Source of the DNA: JBEIQE01 sp040376705
GTDB taxonomy: Bacteria > Pseudomonadota > Alphaproteobacteria > UBA2400
DNA length: 56,355 nt
Assembly: GCA_040376705.1 (NCBI GenBank)
Contig: JBEIQE010000014.1
Location: 1-56,355, forward strand
Direction of reading: 5' to 3'
Made by a program: the position numbers and the translations under genes. Position 1 is the stretch's first letter; each line of letters starts with the position of its first letter. The notes beneath the pieces were generated by a model. It had not been told where the DNA came from. It did no database searches and saw only the letters and a program-made list of their open reading frames with translations. Below are positions 34,413 through 44,186 of the stretch, piece after piece.

Positions 34413-35513
34413 TGGCATCGGCAGACTTGCAGGCGTATCCGGCGTTGGCGTATCCTTAGGCAGGCCCATCCAGGGCGTTGAAGTTGGCGGAGTAAAGCCT
34501 TCTGGCCACTTTACGTTCTCAAGACTAGCCCCCTCAAACCGTACGTCTTTGAGTGTAGCGCCTGTAAAATCGACCTCAAACAGACGCGACTTACTAAAGT
34601 CAGCACCGGTCAGGTCGGCCCCCTTAAATGAGACAACCGAGAGTTCCGATTTACTGAAGTCGGCCCCCGTGAGCTTGCGCCCTGCGGCGTCAATCTGCGT
34701 CCACCAACTGCGGGTGAGGTTCGGGCTGGAGAGATCGGCAGTCAGTTTAGCCTGCCGCCAGACCATCCCTGCCAGATTTGGCTTATCGCCCGGCAGCTCA
34801 TCCCAACGGCCCATCAGCGCCAGCGCGCGGTAGCGGCCACCCCAGGCCTCCTGAACGCTATTGTCTTTTTCGAGTACATCGTCAAACCGTGTCAGTGCCT
34901 GACGGGCCATGCCCATCTGCAGGTAAGCCTCACCCTCACCCTTAAGATCAATTATCGAATCACGAGAGACAATTGCAGCATGCCTGTAGTAGCGCTGCGC
35001 CTGCTCGGGGCTATACTCATCGAGATAGAATTTGGCAACCTTGCGCAACCACGTGAGGTTCTGCATATCACCAAAGCCGTTTTCCTGCAGGAAGGATTCA
35101 ATCTTCATATACTGATGCGACAGGAAGAACATGATCTTATCGCGGTTGGGGCTTTCGCCATTCACGCGCGAGAGTGCGCATTTATCAGTATAATAACCGT
35201 TCTCGAACGAGCCATAAGCCAATACATGATACGTCTCGGACAGGAAGAATTCAGCCGCGCAGCTCGCATCACCATCCGGCGCGTTACCGGCAACAATCGG
35301 TGTAGTCAGGCGGGCTCCCTTCCAGATCAGGCTATTGGCAAAGCTTGCACCGCCCTTGGGCACTACTTCACGCGGTACCTGCGTCTGACCGACGAAGAAC
35401 AGGGTAGACGCGCGCGCCACCTGATCAGGTGGCAGTTCAGGGCAATCACACGCCTTGGCCGCACCAGCCGAGAACAGCAAAAACAAAACGAGTATGCTGA
35501 TGAATTTCATCAT
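34380..35513 (-). CDS. Secreted NTR/TPR/pentapeptide-repeat protein
   Basis: The 377-residue protein has a signal peptide (MMKFISILVLFLLFSAGAAKA) that leaves CDCPELPPDQ at the mature N-terminus. That Cys-x-Cys start followed by a strand (STLFFVGQTQV) resembles the NTR/TIMP-like domain of bacterial secreted proteins. It continues with a helical TPR-like middle (about 165-235) and a pentapeptide-repeat block (about 255-315: ADFSKSELSVVSFKGADLTGADFSKS and so on). It ends in a Pro/Thr-rich tail. Its ATG overlaps the stop of the giant coiled-coil gene (ATGA), so the two are coupled. It is probably periplasmic or surface-located; the combination of domains is unusual and its role unknown. Confidence 0.75.
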   Translation of the reverse strand: MMKFISILVLFLLFSAGAAKACDCPELPPDQVARASTLFFVGQTQVPREVVPKGGASFANSLIWKGARLTTPIVAGNAPDGDASCAAEFFLSETYHVLAYGSFENGYYTDKCALSRVNGESPNRDKIMFFLSHQYMKIESFLQENGFGDMQNLTWLRKVAKFYLDEYSPEQAQRYYRHAAIVSRDSIIDLKGEGEAYLQMGMARQALTRFDDVLEKDNSVQEAWGGRYRALALMGRWDELPGDKPNLAGMVWRQAKLTADLSSPNLTRSWWTQIDAAGRKLTGADFSKSELSVVSFKGADLTGADFSKSRLFEVDFTGATLKDVRFEGASLENVKWPEGFTPPTSTPWMGLPKDTPTPDTPASLPMPSIGQQDPAGR

Positions 35514-38500
35514 ACAGCGCTCGTCTCGGTCTGGCCCAGCTTCTTGCGCTCGAGAGCACCAGCCACCAGTTCGTAGAGCTGACCGACTTCACCAACACGG
35601 TAGGCGCTGGCTTCTGCCAGACCCTGTGCGCTACGGGCGAGTACATCATACTGCGCTTCAAAGCGGGCCACATAACGGTCCACATACTGGCGGAACTCGA
35701 AGTTACGCTTATACAGCTCGCGCACATGCGGAGCCAAAACTTCGGCCTTCTGCTCGAGCAACGAGCGCGTATAGGCGCGCGAGTCATCCGGTGTCATCGG
35801 CTGGCGGCGGGCGGCAGGTGGTACAAGGCCGTGGCGCAGGTCTGGTACCTCAGTATGCAGCAGGCGGTAAAGATCAACCGCCAAGGCATGCAGCGCCTCG
35901 GTGGTAAGCTGGGCAGAGCTGATACCAGAAGATACCGCGGGCGCAGACACACGAACGCGCATCGGCTGTTGCTGCATAGCCTGCACACCGGGCGGTGCTG
36001 GCGGCAGTGCGCGTGCCAGCGGGCCGATTTCGGTTACGGCTGTTTCTAGCTTGCGTTTGAGGTCGCCCTGCCAATCAGCAAGGTCTGAGCCGATAGCACT
36101 CATCATGTTCTTGATCAGAGCGCGCACCTGCTCGAGGCGTACAACCATGCGCTGTGTCTCTTCATTTGTCTGCAACAGACCAGCATGCGAGAGCTGACCT
36201 CCCTTCTGCAGCTGGTTGAGTGTGGCATTAAGCGCGGTGCCAACCTCCAGCATCTTAACAGCGGTACGTTCAGCCACGGTCGAGATCGCAGCTTCTGCCT
36301 GCTGCATTGAATGCACATCCTGCTCCAGCGACTGGCGGATCTGCAGCAACGAGCCATCAAGCTTGCCAGCCTGATTACCCAAACGGCCTAGATTACCCTC
36401 AACCGCCTGTGCATGTTCGGCAGCCTGTGCCAGACGTGCGAGTACGGCGGTTGAAAGCACTGTATCGAGCTTGCCAAGGCGGCCTTCGAGCTCGCCAGCG
36501 GTTGTCACCAACCTGCCTTCACTCTCCTGCACCTGCGCCGCAAGCGCCAGATGCTCGGTTGCCAGATCCTTGCTGATGGTTTGCAGCGAGTTGACCTGAC
36601 TTAAGGTACGGTCGACCGAACTGAGGAAGCTCTCAAGCTTAACCTGCTGGCTCGAAAGATTGGGCGACATGATCTCGATACGCGCATCGAGCCCGCTCAT
36701 ACCATCGAGCAGGCCTTGCAACTGGCCGCGTACCTCATCAAGACGTGCCTGCAGCACATTACTGCCCTCAACAATGGTAACCTGATGGCGCTCGAGCACT
36801 TCAGCCGCAAAGGTGAAGTTAGTATTGGCCTTGCTCGTGCTTTCCTCGAGACGGGCAGCGCCAGCTTCCATCTGCTCGGTCAGCTGCGCCATGTTGCCGA
36901 GGCCGTCAGTCGAGAGGCGTACATAGTTATCGGTCAGGCGGTCGAGCGAATTTTCAACCAACGAACCAAGCTCGCTGACCTTGGCCAACATGGCCTCAAT
37001 TTCGCCGCGTGCTGTGGCCACAATCGTATTGGCGCGTGCTTCGGCATCCTCGAGTGACAGCACAAGGCCGTTAAGGCCACTGGTGTTTTCACTCACGGCT
37101 GCATTAACAGCCTGCCATGCATTCTCCGAGGCAGACGTGAGCTGCTGCGAGATGTTATCCAGCTGATCAGCCGTCAGGCGGCTTTGCAGGCCAACATCCT
37201 GCATGTTGACCAGCAATGCGCCTGAGGCACCGGTAGCTGTTGCCACCTGATCCTGCACATCGCGGCCAATCTCGATAAGATCATAGCGCAGTTTGGCGAT
37301 TTCATTGCGCGCTGTTTCTACCTGCGTTGAAAGCAGCGATTGGGCGATATCAACCTGCTCCGGCAATACAGCCAGCTGGTCTACACCATGCTGCAAGCGG
37401 CCAAAAGCCTCCTGCGAACGGCGTTCAAGCTCAATCATATAGCCGCTCGACTGCGTATCAATAGCAGCCAGCTGACGGCCAAAGCCAGTGAAGTAGTTCT
37501 CAAGCTGCACGCCGGTTTCAGTCACACTGCCAAGGCGGGCCTTGAGCTCGCGGTCAAACTGCTGGCCAGCTGCGGTCAGGTCAAGCGCACGGCCATGCAG
37601 ACGCGAACCCAGCTCATCAATATCACCCGAGATGATGTGGCTGGTCTGGCGCATATCACCGGTTGCATCTTCAAAACGGTCAACTGTTTCGCGCAGCTGA
37701 CCCATGAGGTTATCACTCTGGCGACTGAGTGAGCTCAGGCGCTCAGCCATGGCGAGAATGGCTGCTGTGGCACGATCCTGCGCCTCATCCACCATGCCCA
37801 CGCTGGCACTGCCCGATTTCTCAAGCTGTGCCTGCACGGCCTGCATAACTGCCAGTGCTTCATTGGCGGCCTGTTTGATCGAATTTTGCTGATACTCGAT
37901 ACGCTCAGTCACGCCTAGCATGCGGCTACTGTCGTAAGCGGCCTGTTGCGCCAGCATGGCCATACGCTGGCCAGTCTGCTCAAGATTAGTGGCGGTAGTC
38001 ACTGCAATCTCTGAAAGACCCGCTACAATGCGCTGGTTATGCTCAGCCTGACGTGCCAGCAGCTCCTGTGCGGCAGCATTCTTGTCGATTACGCGGTCGA
38101 AGCCGGCGGTTACCGCATCAATGCGGGTCATCGCGTCTTCAGCACTGCTGCCCAGCTCACGCTGGCGGGTGGCCACACTGGCCACCGACTGCGCCAAGCG
38201 CTGCTCGGCACTGGCAATAGCCTGCTCAAGGATAACGCCCTGCTCACGCGCCAAGGCACCCGTGCGGTCGATCCGCTCGGCAGCGCCACTGACCAGCTCT
38301 TCACCCTCGTGGATGCGTTTGGCAAACAAGGCTGATGTTTCGGCCATGCGGTTAGCTGCATGATCAGTCATATCGCCTACTGTGGTGCGTACGGTCTTGA
38401 TCTGCTCATCAAGTAATGTCAGGGACTGACCGGTTGCATTACGGATCAACTCTTCGCCTGCATTCACACGCTGGGTAAAGAGGGTCGAGACCTCAGCCAG

Positions 38501-41500
38501 ACGGCGGGTTGCATTATCTGTCATCAGCCCGACTATGCCCTGCACGCCCTCAACCTGCTGAGTCATCTCGATCATCGCGCGCTCGGCGTTGGCCAAACTC
38601 TGGATGAGCGTATCGTTCTGGCTTGCAACCGCCATACCGGCAGTTTGCATATTGCCGTAACCAGCAGTAATCGCACTGGTCATGTCGTTAAGGCGGGCGG
38701 TGTTATTGGCACCAGCTGTGCCCAGACGCTCAATATCGGCAATCAGGCTTTCAAGCGCACTGGCCACATCGTGGCTGGTGGTGCTGATCACAACCTGACT
38801 GTTCTCAAGCTCGACGCGGGCGTTCTGCGCCGCACCAGTGAGATTAGTGATATTATCATGCAGGGCGGCGCTTTCGCTCCCAAGCTGGGTGCCGATTTCG
38901 CCAAGGCTACTACGCGCTGCATTCATCTGCGCTTCGGCAGTTTCTACACGGGCTGTAAATTCGCCCGAGGCAGTGCGCAGGGCCTCAACGACTTCGGTTA
39001 ACAGGCTTTGGGCAGTGCCCGATTCATTGCCAACGGCAGTACCGGCTGTACGCAAGCGCTCAACCATTTGTGCCAATACGGCATCAGCCTTTTCGCCGGT
39101 TGTTGACAGCTCGGCCAGCACACCGCGCATGGCACTCTGGCTACGCTCGCCCGATTGCTCCAGCGAGGCTTCAGCCGCAGCAACGGCCTCAACCATGGAT
39201 GCCAGACGCTGATGCTGGGTCTCGGCAATAGTACCAAGCTCACCCATACGGGTGAGCAACTGGGCAGATGATTGCTCAGCCACATTGGTAGCACCCTGAA
39301 TTTTACCAGTAGCCATCTCGGCCTGTACGGCGTGGTTGGCAAGGCTCGAAGCCAGAGCATCTGAACGGGTACTGAGGTTGGCCATAATCTGCTGCAGTGA
39401 GGTCATATCCTGCTGCAGCTGCACGATGCGTTCATCGGTGGCTTCGGTGGTGGCATTCAGCGTACTGCTTACGCCAACCACAGCACTTTCGGCGGCGTGA
39501 AGCGTGCGTACACCTTGCAGCGCTTCGGCCTGCATCTGCGTGCTGGCGCGATCGAGACGATCACTCGCGCCTTCAAGTTCGGCCTGTGCCCGCTGGCTGG
39601 TGGCAACCAGTGTGCTCTCGCCAGCTTCAATACGCACGCGCGTATCTTCAAGTGCGATAGCCACTTCGGCAATCGACTGCTTAAGCTCATTGAGCTTGGC
39701 CTGCTGGAGGGAGATTTCGCTGCCCACCAGTGCAATCGCCATTTCGCCGTTCTGGCTTTCATCGCGCAACTGGCCTGAAGCAAGGATCATCTGTGCCTGT
39801 GCCTGTTCAAGCAGTGCGCCAGCAGCAGCGCCCTGCGCGGCCATGGTGCGCGAGGCACTATCGATACCACCGGTCATGGCCTCAAGGCGGCTGAGTGTGC
39901 CTTCAAGGGCCTCGGTCAGCACTGTGCTATCAGCAACCAGCTTGCTTTGCTCGCTGCCAATGCGGGTGGCACCGCTTTGCAGGTCCTGATCGGCACGTGC
40001 GATTTCACTGCGCAGCTCAGCCAAGCGGCTGGCGACACTGTCCATAGCCACAACAGCGCCCTGCTTTGTGGACTCCAGCTTATCAGTGAGCTGAATAAGA
40101 TCAGCCTTCGCCTGCACGGCAATGTTGCCAAGGCTTTGCTGCTCGTTGCCCAAACGGCTGGTGGCATCAACCACTGCTTCGCCTTCAAGCACCACCTGTG
40201 CTGCAAGGCTCGAGAGGCGCAGACCAAACTGGTCGGCCAGCATTTCAAGACCCTTGGTCTCATTGGCCAGACGTGCCTGCATGGTATCAAGCTGACCAGC
40301 AGCATCTATGGTGGCTGCAGCAATCGCCTGCATCTGGTCGTGCAGCACAGCGCGGGTATTCTCACCATCAGTAGCCGCGCTGCTGGCAGCCTGACGGATA
40401 GCGTCCTGCTGGGTCACTAGCGTGCTGGTGAGTGTCTCAATCTGCTTGTTCAGGGCAAGCGCCATCTGCTCAACACTGGCCTGCTGACCAGTGAGAAGCG
40501 CCGAGATAGATTCAAGTGTCTGGCGTGTGCCATCGCTGGCAGCAGTCAGCTCGGTCGCGCGCTGATGCGCAGTGCGGTTGGCTGTATCCAGCAGCTTGGC
40601 ACCAGCTTCGGCACGCTTGATCTCTTCGGCCAGATCGCCATTAAGACCGCCAAGGCGCTCTAACTGGCTGGAGAAGCTGTTCTGTGCATCATCCAGAACA
40701 ATTCGGGCCTTCTCGAGCTGGGCGCGGGCGTCCTTACCAATATCGCCAATACGCGCAGCGCGGTTCTCAATATCCCAGGCAAGTGCATCAAACTTCTCTT
40801 CACCATCGGCTGTGATTTGCGAAATCTTTTCGGCACCATCGTTCAGCTTGCTCACCAGCGAGGTCGACTGGTCAATCGACTTACCGACGATCTTGTCGAA
40901 ATCTGTAAGCGCCTGACGCAGGTTCTGCTGGCCTTGCTCGGTCTGTACGCGAATACGTTCGGCAGCGGCTTCGATCTGCGCCACGTAACGGCCGGTATCG
41001 GCCTGTGCGCTGGCACCTACTGAAACCAGCTTGGCACCTACCAGCTCCATGCTGGAGAGACGGTCAGACAGGGTCGAAACAAGGCTCGAGGCACGGCCCA
41101 AAGCATTATCGCCAATCTTCTCGAGATTGCGGGTAGCGTTGGAAAGCATCTCCTGCGACTGGCGCATATTGTTATCGAGATGGCGTGCGGCTGTTTCGAG
41201 CGATTCAACCGGACGCGCCAAAAGATGTGAAATCGCCGCACTGCGCTGCCCTACCTCGGCCACAGCTGCTTCAAGGCGGGTCAGATCGCCCAACACGCCA
41301 TCAGCGGCCTGCTCAACCTTGGCATCAACATTCTCGGTGAGGTTGACCAGCACCTTGGTACGGTTCTCGATTTTGTCCGATGTTTCGCTGAGCTTAACCA
41401 GCTTGGCTTCGTAATTGGTTGAGAGACGGTCGACCTGACCGAGCACCTGATGAATGTGCTTTTCAAGCTGGGCCACCATATCGAGGGCGCGTTCGCGCTC

Positions 41501-42136
41501 GGTGCCGGTCTGTTTGTTCACTTCGCCCAAAGCACCCTGCAGATGCGTCAGGGTCTGCTCGGCGGTCTTGCCGATTTTGCCCAGCTCGAGCATAGCGCCG
41601 GCTGAAAGGCGGCGCAGCTCGTCACTCTGGCGCGTAAGTGCATTCATGGCAGCGCTTGAGTCATCAAGTGCAACAGTTGCGGCATGGCGCAGTTGTTCGG
41701 CCTGCTCGGCGAGTGCCTGTGTGACACGGCGCACACGCATTTCAGCAGCAGCGCCCGGAGCCAGCAGCGCGGCCAATTGGCGGCGTACGGGGCCCGTCAG
41801 CGCATCAGCTTCCATCGCACGCATCTGCATAAGGGCAATAAGCCAGATAACCATAAGCGGTGCTGCAACACCTGCAGCCAGCGAAGCGAGTGAACTGGCG
41901 CTGGTCGAGACACCGCCAACCAGCAGTACATAAACCGCAGCAACCGCAACCCACAACAGCGATGCACCGACTGCCCAGCCTGGCAGCTCGGCCTTGGCGG
42001 CAGAGGATTTGCGAATGGAAGGTGAGTTATGAGGTGATGGCTGCATCTGCCCATCGAAGCGCTGAGAAGATTCCTTGACGTTTCCGCCCTTGTTTTCCAG
42101 AACAGCGATATCGTTCTCAGGTGGCAGATTGTTCAT
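35510..42136 (-). CDS. Giant membrane-anchored coiled-coil protein (2208 residues)
   Basis: This is the largest gene of the window. After a 50-residue polar N-terminus come two transmembrane helices (about 54-74 and 82-103). Nearly 1900 residues of Ala/Gln/Ser/Glu-rich heptad-like sequence follow, with repeated patterns such as LxxxxxxLxxQ and many Met. A compact C-terminal part (about 2080-2200) contains YKRNFEFRQYVDRYVARFEAQYD and ends YELVAGALERKK. The layout (two N-terminal helices plus a very long cytoplasmic coiled coil) recalls alphaproteobacterial polarity factors such as TipN, but is over twice as long; similarity is architectural only. A structural or spatial-organising role is inferred. 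It is translationally coupled to the secreted pentapeptide-repeat gene downstream. Confidence 0.8.
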   Translation of the reverse strand: MNNLPPENDIAVLENKGGNVKESSQRFDGQMQPSPHNSPSIRKSSAAKAELPGWAVGASLLWVAVAAVYVLLVGGVSTSASSLASLAAGVAAPLMVIWLIALMQMRAMEADALTGPVRRQLAALLAPGAAAEMRVRRVTQALAEQAEQLRHAATVALDDSSAAMNALTRQSDELRRLSAGAMLELGKIGKTAEQTLTHLQGALGEVNKQTGTERERALDMVAQLEKHIHQVLGQVDRLSTNYEAKLVKLSETSDKIENRTKVLVNLTENVDAKVEQAADGVLGDLTRLEAAVAEVGQRSAAISHLLARPVESLETAARHLDNNMRQSQEMLSNATRNLEKIGDNALGRASSLVSTLSDRLSSMELVGAKLVSVGASAQADTGRYVAQIEAAAERIRVQTEQGQQNLRQALTDFDKIVGKSIDQSTSLVSKLNDGAEKISQITADGEEKFDALAWDIENRAARIGDIGKDARAQLEKARIVLDDAQNSFSSQLERLGGLNGDLAEEIKRAEAGAKLLDTANRTAHQRATELTAASDGTRQTLESISALLTGQQASVEQMALALNKQIETLTSTLVTQQDAIRQAASSAATDGENTRAVLHDQMQAIAAATIDAAGQLDTMQARLANETKGLEMLADQFGLRLSSLAAQVVLEGEAVVDATSRLGNEQQSLGNIAVQAKADLIQLTDKLESTKQGAVVAMDSVASRLAELRSEIARADQDLQSGATRIGSEQSKLVADSTVLTEALEGTLSRLEAMTGGIDSASRTMAAQGAAAGALLEQAQAQMILASGQLRDESQNGEMAIALVGSEISLQQAKLNELKQSIAEVAIALEDTRVRIEAGESTLVATSQRAQAELEGASDRLDRASTQMQAEALQGVRTLHAAESAVVGVSSTLNATTEATDERIVQLQQDMTSLQQIMANLSTRSDALASSLANHAVQAEMATGKIQGATNVAEQSSAQLLTRMGELGTIAETQHQRLASMVEAVAAAEASLEQSGERSQSAMRGVLAELSTTGEKADAVLAQMVERLRTAGTAVGNESGTAQSLLTEVVEALRTASGEFTARVETAEAQMNAARSSLGEIGTQLGSESAALHDNITNLTGAAQNARVELENSQVVISTTSHDVASALESLIADIERLGTAGANNTARLNDMTSAITAGYGNMQTAGMAVASQNDTLIQSLANAERAMIEMTQQVEGVQGIVGLMTDNATRRLAEVSTLFTQRVNAGEELIRNATGQSLTLLDEQIKTVRTTVGDMTDHAANRMAETSALFAKRIHEGEELVSGAAERIDRTGALAREQGVILEQAIASAEQRLAQSVASVATRQRELGSSAEDAMTRIDAVTAGFDRVIDKNAAAQELLARQAEHNQRIVAGLSEIAVTTATNLEQTGQRMAMLAQQAAYDSSRMLGVTERIEYQQNSIKQAANEALAVMQAVQAQLEKSGSASVGMVDEAQDRATAAILAMAERLSSLSRQSDNLMGQLRETVDRFEDATGDMRQTSHIISGDIDELGSRLHGRALDLTAAGQQFDRELKARLGSVTETGVQLENYFTGFGRQLAAIDTQSSGYMIELERRSQEAFGRLQHGVDQLAVLPEQVDIAQSLLSTQVETARNEIAKLRYDLIEIGRDVQDQVATATGASGALLVNMQDVGLQSRLTADQLDNISQQLTSASENAWQAVNAAVSENTSGLNGLVLSLEDAEARANTIVATARGEIEAMLAKVSELGSLVENSLDRLTDNYVRLSTDGLGNMAQLTEQMEAGAARLEESTSKANTNFTFAAEVLERHQVTIVEGSNVLQARLDEVRGQLQGLLDGMSGLDARIEIMSPNLSSQQVKLESFLSSVDRTLSQVNSLQTISKDLATEHLALAAQVQESEGRLVTTAGELEGRLGKLDTVLSTAVLARLAQAAEHAQAVEGNLGRLGNQAGKLDGSLLQIRQSLEQDVHSMQQAEAAISTVAERTAVKMLEVGTALNATLNQLQKGGQLSHAGLLQTNEETQRMVVRLEQVRALIKNMMSAIGSDLADWQGDLKRKLETAVTEIGPLARALPPAPPGVQAMQQQPMRVRVSAPAVSSGISSAQLTTEALHALAVDLYRLLHTEVPDLRHGLVPPAARRQPMTPDDSRAYTRSLLEQKAEVLAPHVRELYKRNFEFRQYVDRYVARFEAQYDVLARSAQGLAEASAYRVGEVGQLYELVAGALERKKLGQTETSAV
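38240..38545 (-). repeat. Internal tandem repeat within the giant gene
   Basis: Two adjacent segments of about 52 residues are alike. One reads MTDNATRRLAEVSTLFTQRV then NAGEELIRNATGQ; the next reads MTDHAANRMAETSALFAKRI then HEGEELVSGAAER. This points to growth of the coiled coil by duplication. The DNA copies have diverged. Confidence 0.6.
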
Positions 42137-42242
42137 TTTAACCTCATGGAAACAGCCGCGATTATGGGCTGAGATATTAACTGGCGCAGACTAGCAATCA
42201 CCCCCGTATTATGGGAGTCTTTTCGCGCACCCAACGTAACAT

Positions 42243-42271
42243 TTGACCTTGCCCTGCAAGCCTCGCATAGT
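42243..42271 (+). promoter_or_regulatory. Candidate promoter of the TAXI receptor gene
   Basis: TTGACC (42243-42248), a 17-base spacer and CATAGT (42266-42271) lie 36 bases before the ATG at 42307. The rest of 42137-42306, between divergent genes, shows no gene. Confidence 0.5.
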
Positions 42272-42306
42272 GCGGCCCGAGATTATTAACTTTTTCGAGG
42301 TTTTCC

Positions 42307-43302
42307 ATGTGCGCAGTACGTAGCTTTGCTCTTGCTCTTTCGGCCTTACTGGCCCTCTCGACTACTGCTCTTGCCGAGTCGGCTCCGCGTACCGCGAATC
42401 GCCCCACACCACTCGTCATCGGGACCGGCGCTGTAACCGGCATTTATTATCCCACCGCAGGCGCAGTTCAGCGTCTGGTGAATGACCAGAACCCAACCAT
42501 TCGCTTGGCGGTACAGAGCACCAATGGCTCGATCTCAAATCTCGAAGCGCTGGCGAATGGCAATCTCGACTTCGCCATCGCGCAATCTGACTGGGCCTAT
42601 TACGCCGCCAAGGGTGGCATGCCTCCGTTTGCTGAAGGCAACCCTGACCTGCGCGCCATTCTGGCCCTGCATTCAGAACTGTTGGCGATTGTTGTAAAGG
42701 CCGATAGCAACATCAACGATATCGATGGGCTGAAGGGACGCAAGATCAACCTTGGTCCTACCGGCTCGGGCCCGCGCAACCTGATGACTGCCATTTTCCA
42801 AACCCTCAATTGGGGCGTCGGCGAAATGGGCGCATTACTCGACCTGCCTTTTGCCGAGCAGGCCAATGCCCTCTGCAGTGGTCAGGTCGATGCGATTGTG
42901 TATCTGGTGCCGCACCCGAATGCCGCCGTGCAGGATGCTCTCACCCGCTGCGCGACCAAAATGCTGCCGCTCAACAGCCGCGCGGTAGACCAGCTGATTG
43001 CGAACAACCCGTTCTACAGCAAATCGGTTATCCCCGGCAGCACCTACCCGGGCCAGACCAGCGATACAGCGACCTTCGGTGTGCGCGCGCTTTTAGTAAC
43101 AACGGCTAAGTTGCCAGATGATGTGGCCTATGCTGTTGCCAAAGCGGCTTATGGCAACGCCAGCCAGCTCACCACACTGCACCCATCCCTCGTGCGCCTG
43201 ACCGCAAGCGATATGAAGCCCACCGCTTATGGCCTGCCCGTACACCCGGGTGTTGCGAAGTATCTGGGCGAAGCCGGCCTTATGGCTGCGCCAGCGCCTT
43301 AA
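42307..43302 (+). CDS. TAXI-family TRAP transporter solute receptor
   Basis: The 331-residue periplasmic binding protein has a signal peptide (MCAVRSFALALSALLALSTTALA). Its TAXI-family features are IGTGAVTGIYYPTAGAVQRLVN at the start, STNGSISNLEALANGNLDFAIAQSDWA, GRKINLGPTGSGPRN and a late HPG motif. TAXI receptors deliver small organic acids or amino acids such as glutamate to TRAP membrane permeases. No TRAP permease gene is visible nearby, so the receptor is an orphan in this window. GAGG precedes the ATG. The 3' end overlaps that of sufE by 23 bases. Confidence 0.9.
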   Translation: MCAVRSFALALSALLALSTTALAESAPRTANRPTPLVIGTGAVTGIYYPTAGAVQRLVNDQNPTIRLAVQSTNGSISNLEALANGNLDFAIAQSDWAYYAAKGGMPPFAEGNPDLRAILALHSELLAIVVKADSNINDIDGLKGRKINLGPTGSGPRNLMTAIFQTLNWGVGEMGALLDLPFAEQANALCSGQVDAIVYLVPHPNAAVQDALTRCATKMLPLNSRAVDQLIANNPFYSKSVIPGSTYPGQTSDTATFGVRALLVTTAKLPDDVAYAVAKAAYGNASQLTTLHPSLVRLTASDMKPTAYGLPVHPGVAKYLGEAGLMAAPAP

Positions 43303-43681
43303 TCCGGCCGACCATCGAGAAGAAGCCGTTACGGCGGTTAGGCGACAGGTGCTCGTTGAGCCCTAGTCGCTTAAAGCTGCCGTCAATATCCACGGCTGCA
43401 ATCTCGGCTGCGGTTTTGCCTGAGTAAGCCAGCATAAGAATGGCGATCAGGCCTTTCACAATATGCGCATCGCTATCCGCCCTGAAGGTATAGCGCCCAT
43501 CTGCACCTAAATCGGCCACCATCCAGACCTGGCTCATACAGCCGCTCACCTTGTTGGCATCATTATGCTCGGCCTCGGTCAGGGCTGGCAGCGCCCGTCC
43601 CATTTCGATCAGGTGGCGATAGCGATCTTCCCAGTCAGTCAGGAATTCAAAGTCGCTGGTAAGCTGTTCCAGAGTATCCAT
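43280..43681 (-). CDS. sufE: SufE-type cysteine desulfuration protein
   Basis: SufE accepts persulfide sulfur from the cysteine desulfurase SufS and passes it to the SufBCD scaffold for Fe-S cluster assembly. The 133-residue protein has the family core LTDWEDRYRHLIEMGR and the sulfur-accepting Cys in NKVSGCMSQVW, followed by DSDAHIVKGLIAIL and LNEHLSPNRRNGF. Length is normal. It stands alone, away from any suf cluster in this window. It is convergent with the TAXI receptor gene and divergent from the gene at 43809 over a short AT-rich gap of 127 bases. Confidence 0.95.
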   Translation of the reverse strand: MDTLEQLTSDFEFLTDWEDRYRHLIEMGRALPALTEAEHNDANKVSGCMSQVWMVADLGADGRYTFRADSDAHIVKGLIAILMLAYSGKTAAEIAAVDIDGSFKRLGLNEHLSPNRRNGFFSMVGRIKALAQP

Positions 43682-43808
43682 AACCGCGGATATAGCGCTA
43701 ATTTGAAGTAAATCTAAGTATTAAAATCTGGCAACCCTAACGCCAATTCACTATTATCGATTTAATAACGGAAAATACATTTTTAGTTAATGATTTAGGG
43801 AGAAGCGC

Positions 43809-44186
43809 ATGAACCCAATGGGTGAAACGTCCCCCGGCAAAGCCAGGTCAGCCCGCCTCGTGGGTGCGCTCTTCTGCTGCCAAGAAGGCCGAAAACTGCT
43901 GGAAGATGCCCGAATTGCCGGTATTGATCTCGGCCACCCCCGTCCGGGTGCCAGCAGCCTCCAGCTCAGCTCTACTGCTCTTTTCATGGTACAGGATGTT
44001 TTCGCTCTCTGCCGTCAGGTAAACCCTGAAGGCACACAGGCCAACGCCTTCGACCGCGCCTCGCTTATTGGCAACCAGCTGATTGAAACTGCCAAGCGCC
44101 AGATCTGGGCCGAGCCAGTAGCCAGCAATAAAGTTACCCCAGCCATACATAAAGCCCCCACCCCTAGACCGGAGTTTGTTCGATGA
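43809..44186 (+). CDS. Hypothetical protein, first of a coupled pair
   Basis: The 125-residue protein is soluble and basic at both ends, with two adjacent cysteines (ALFCCQEGRKLLEDA), a hydrophobic middle (SSTALFMVQDVFALCRQV) and a Pro-rich end. I do not recognise it. AGGGAGA lies 6 bases before the ATG, and the stop overlaps the next start (ATGA), so it is coupled to the gene at 44183. The upstream gap (43682-43808) is notably AT-rich and probably carries divergent promoters for this pair and sufE. Confidence 0.5.
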   Translation: MNPMGETSPGKARSARLVGALFCCQEGRKLLEDARIAGIDLGHPRPGASSLQLSSTALFMVQDVFALCRQVNPEGTQANAFDRASLIGNQLIETAKRQIWAEPVASNKVTPAIHKAPTPRPEFVR

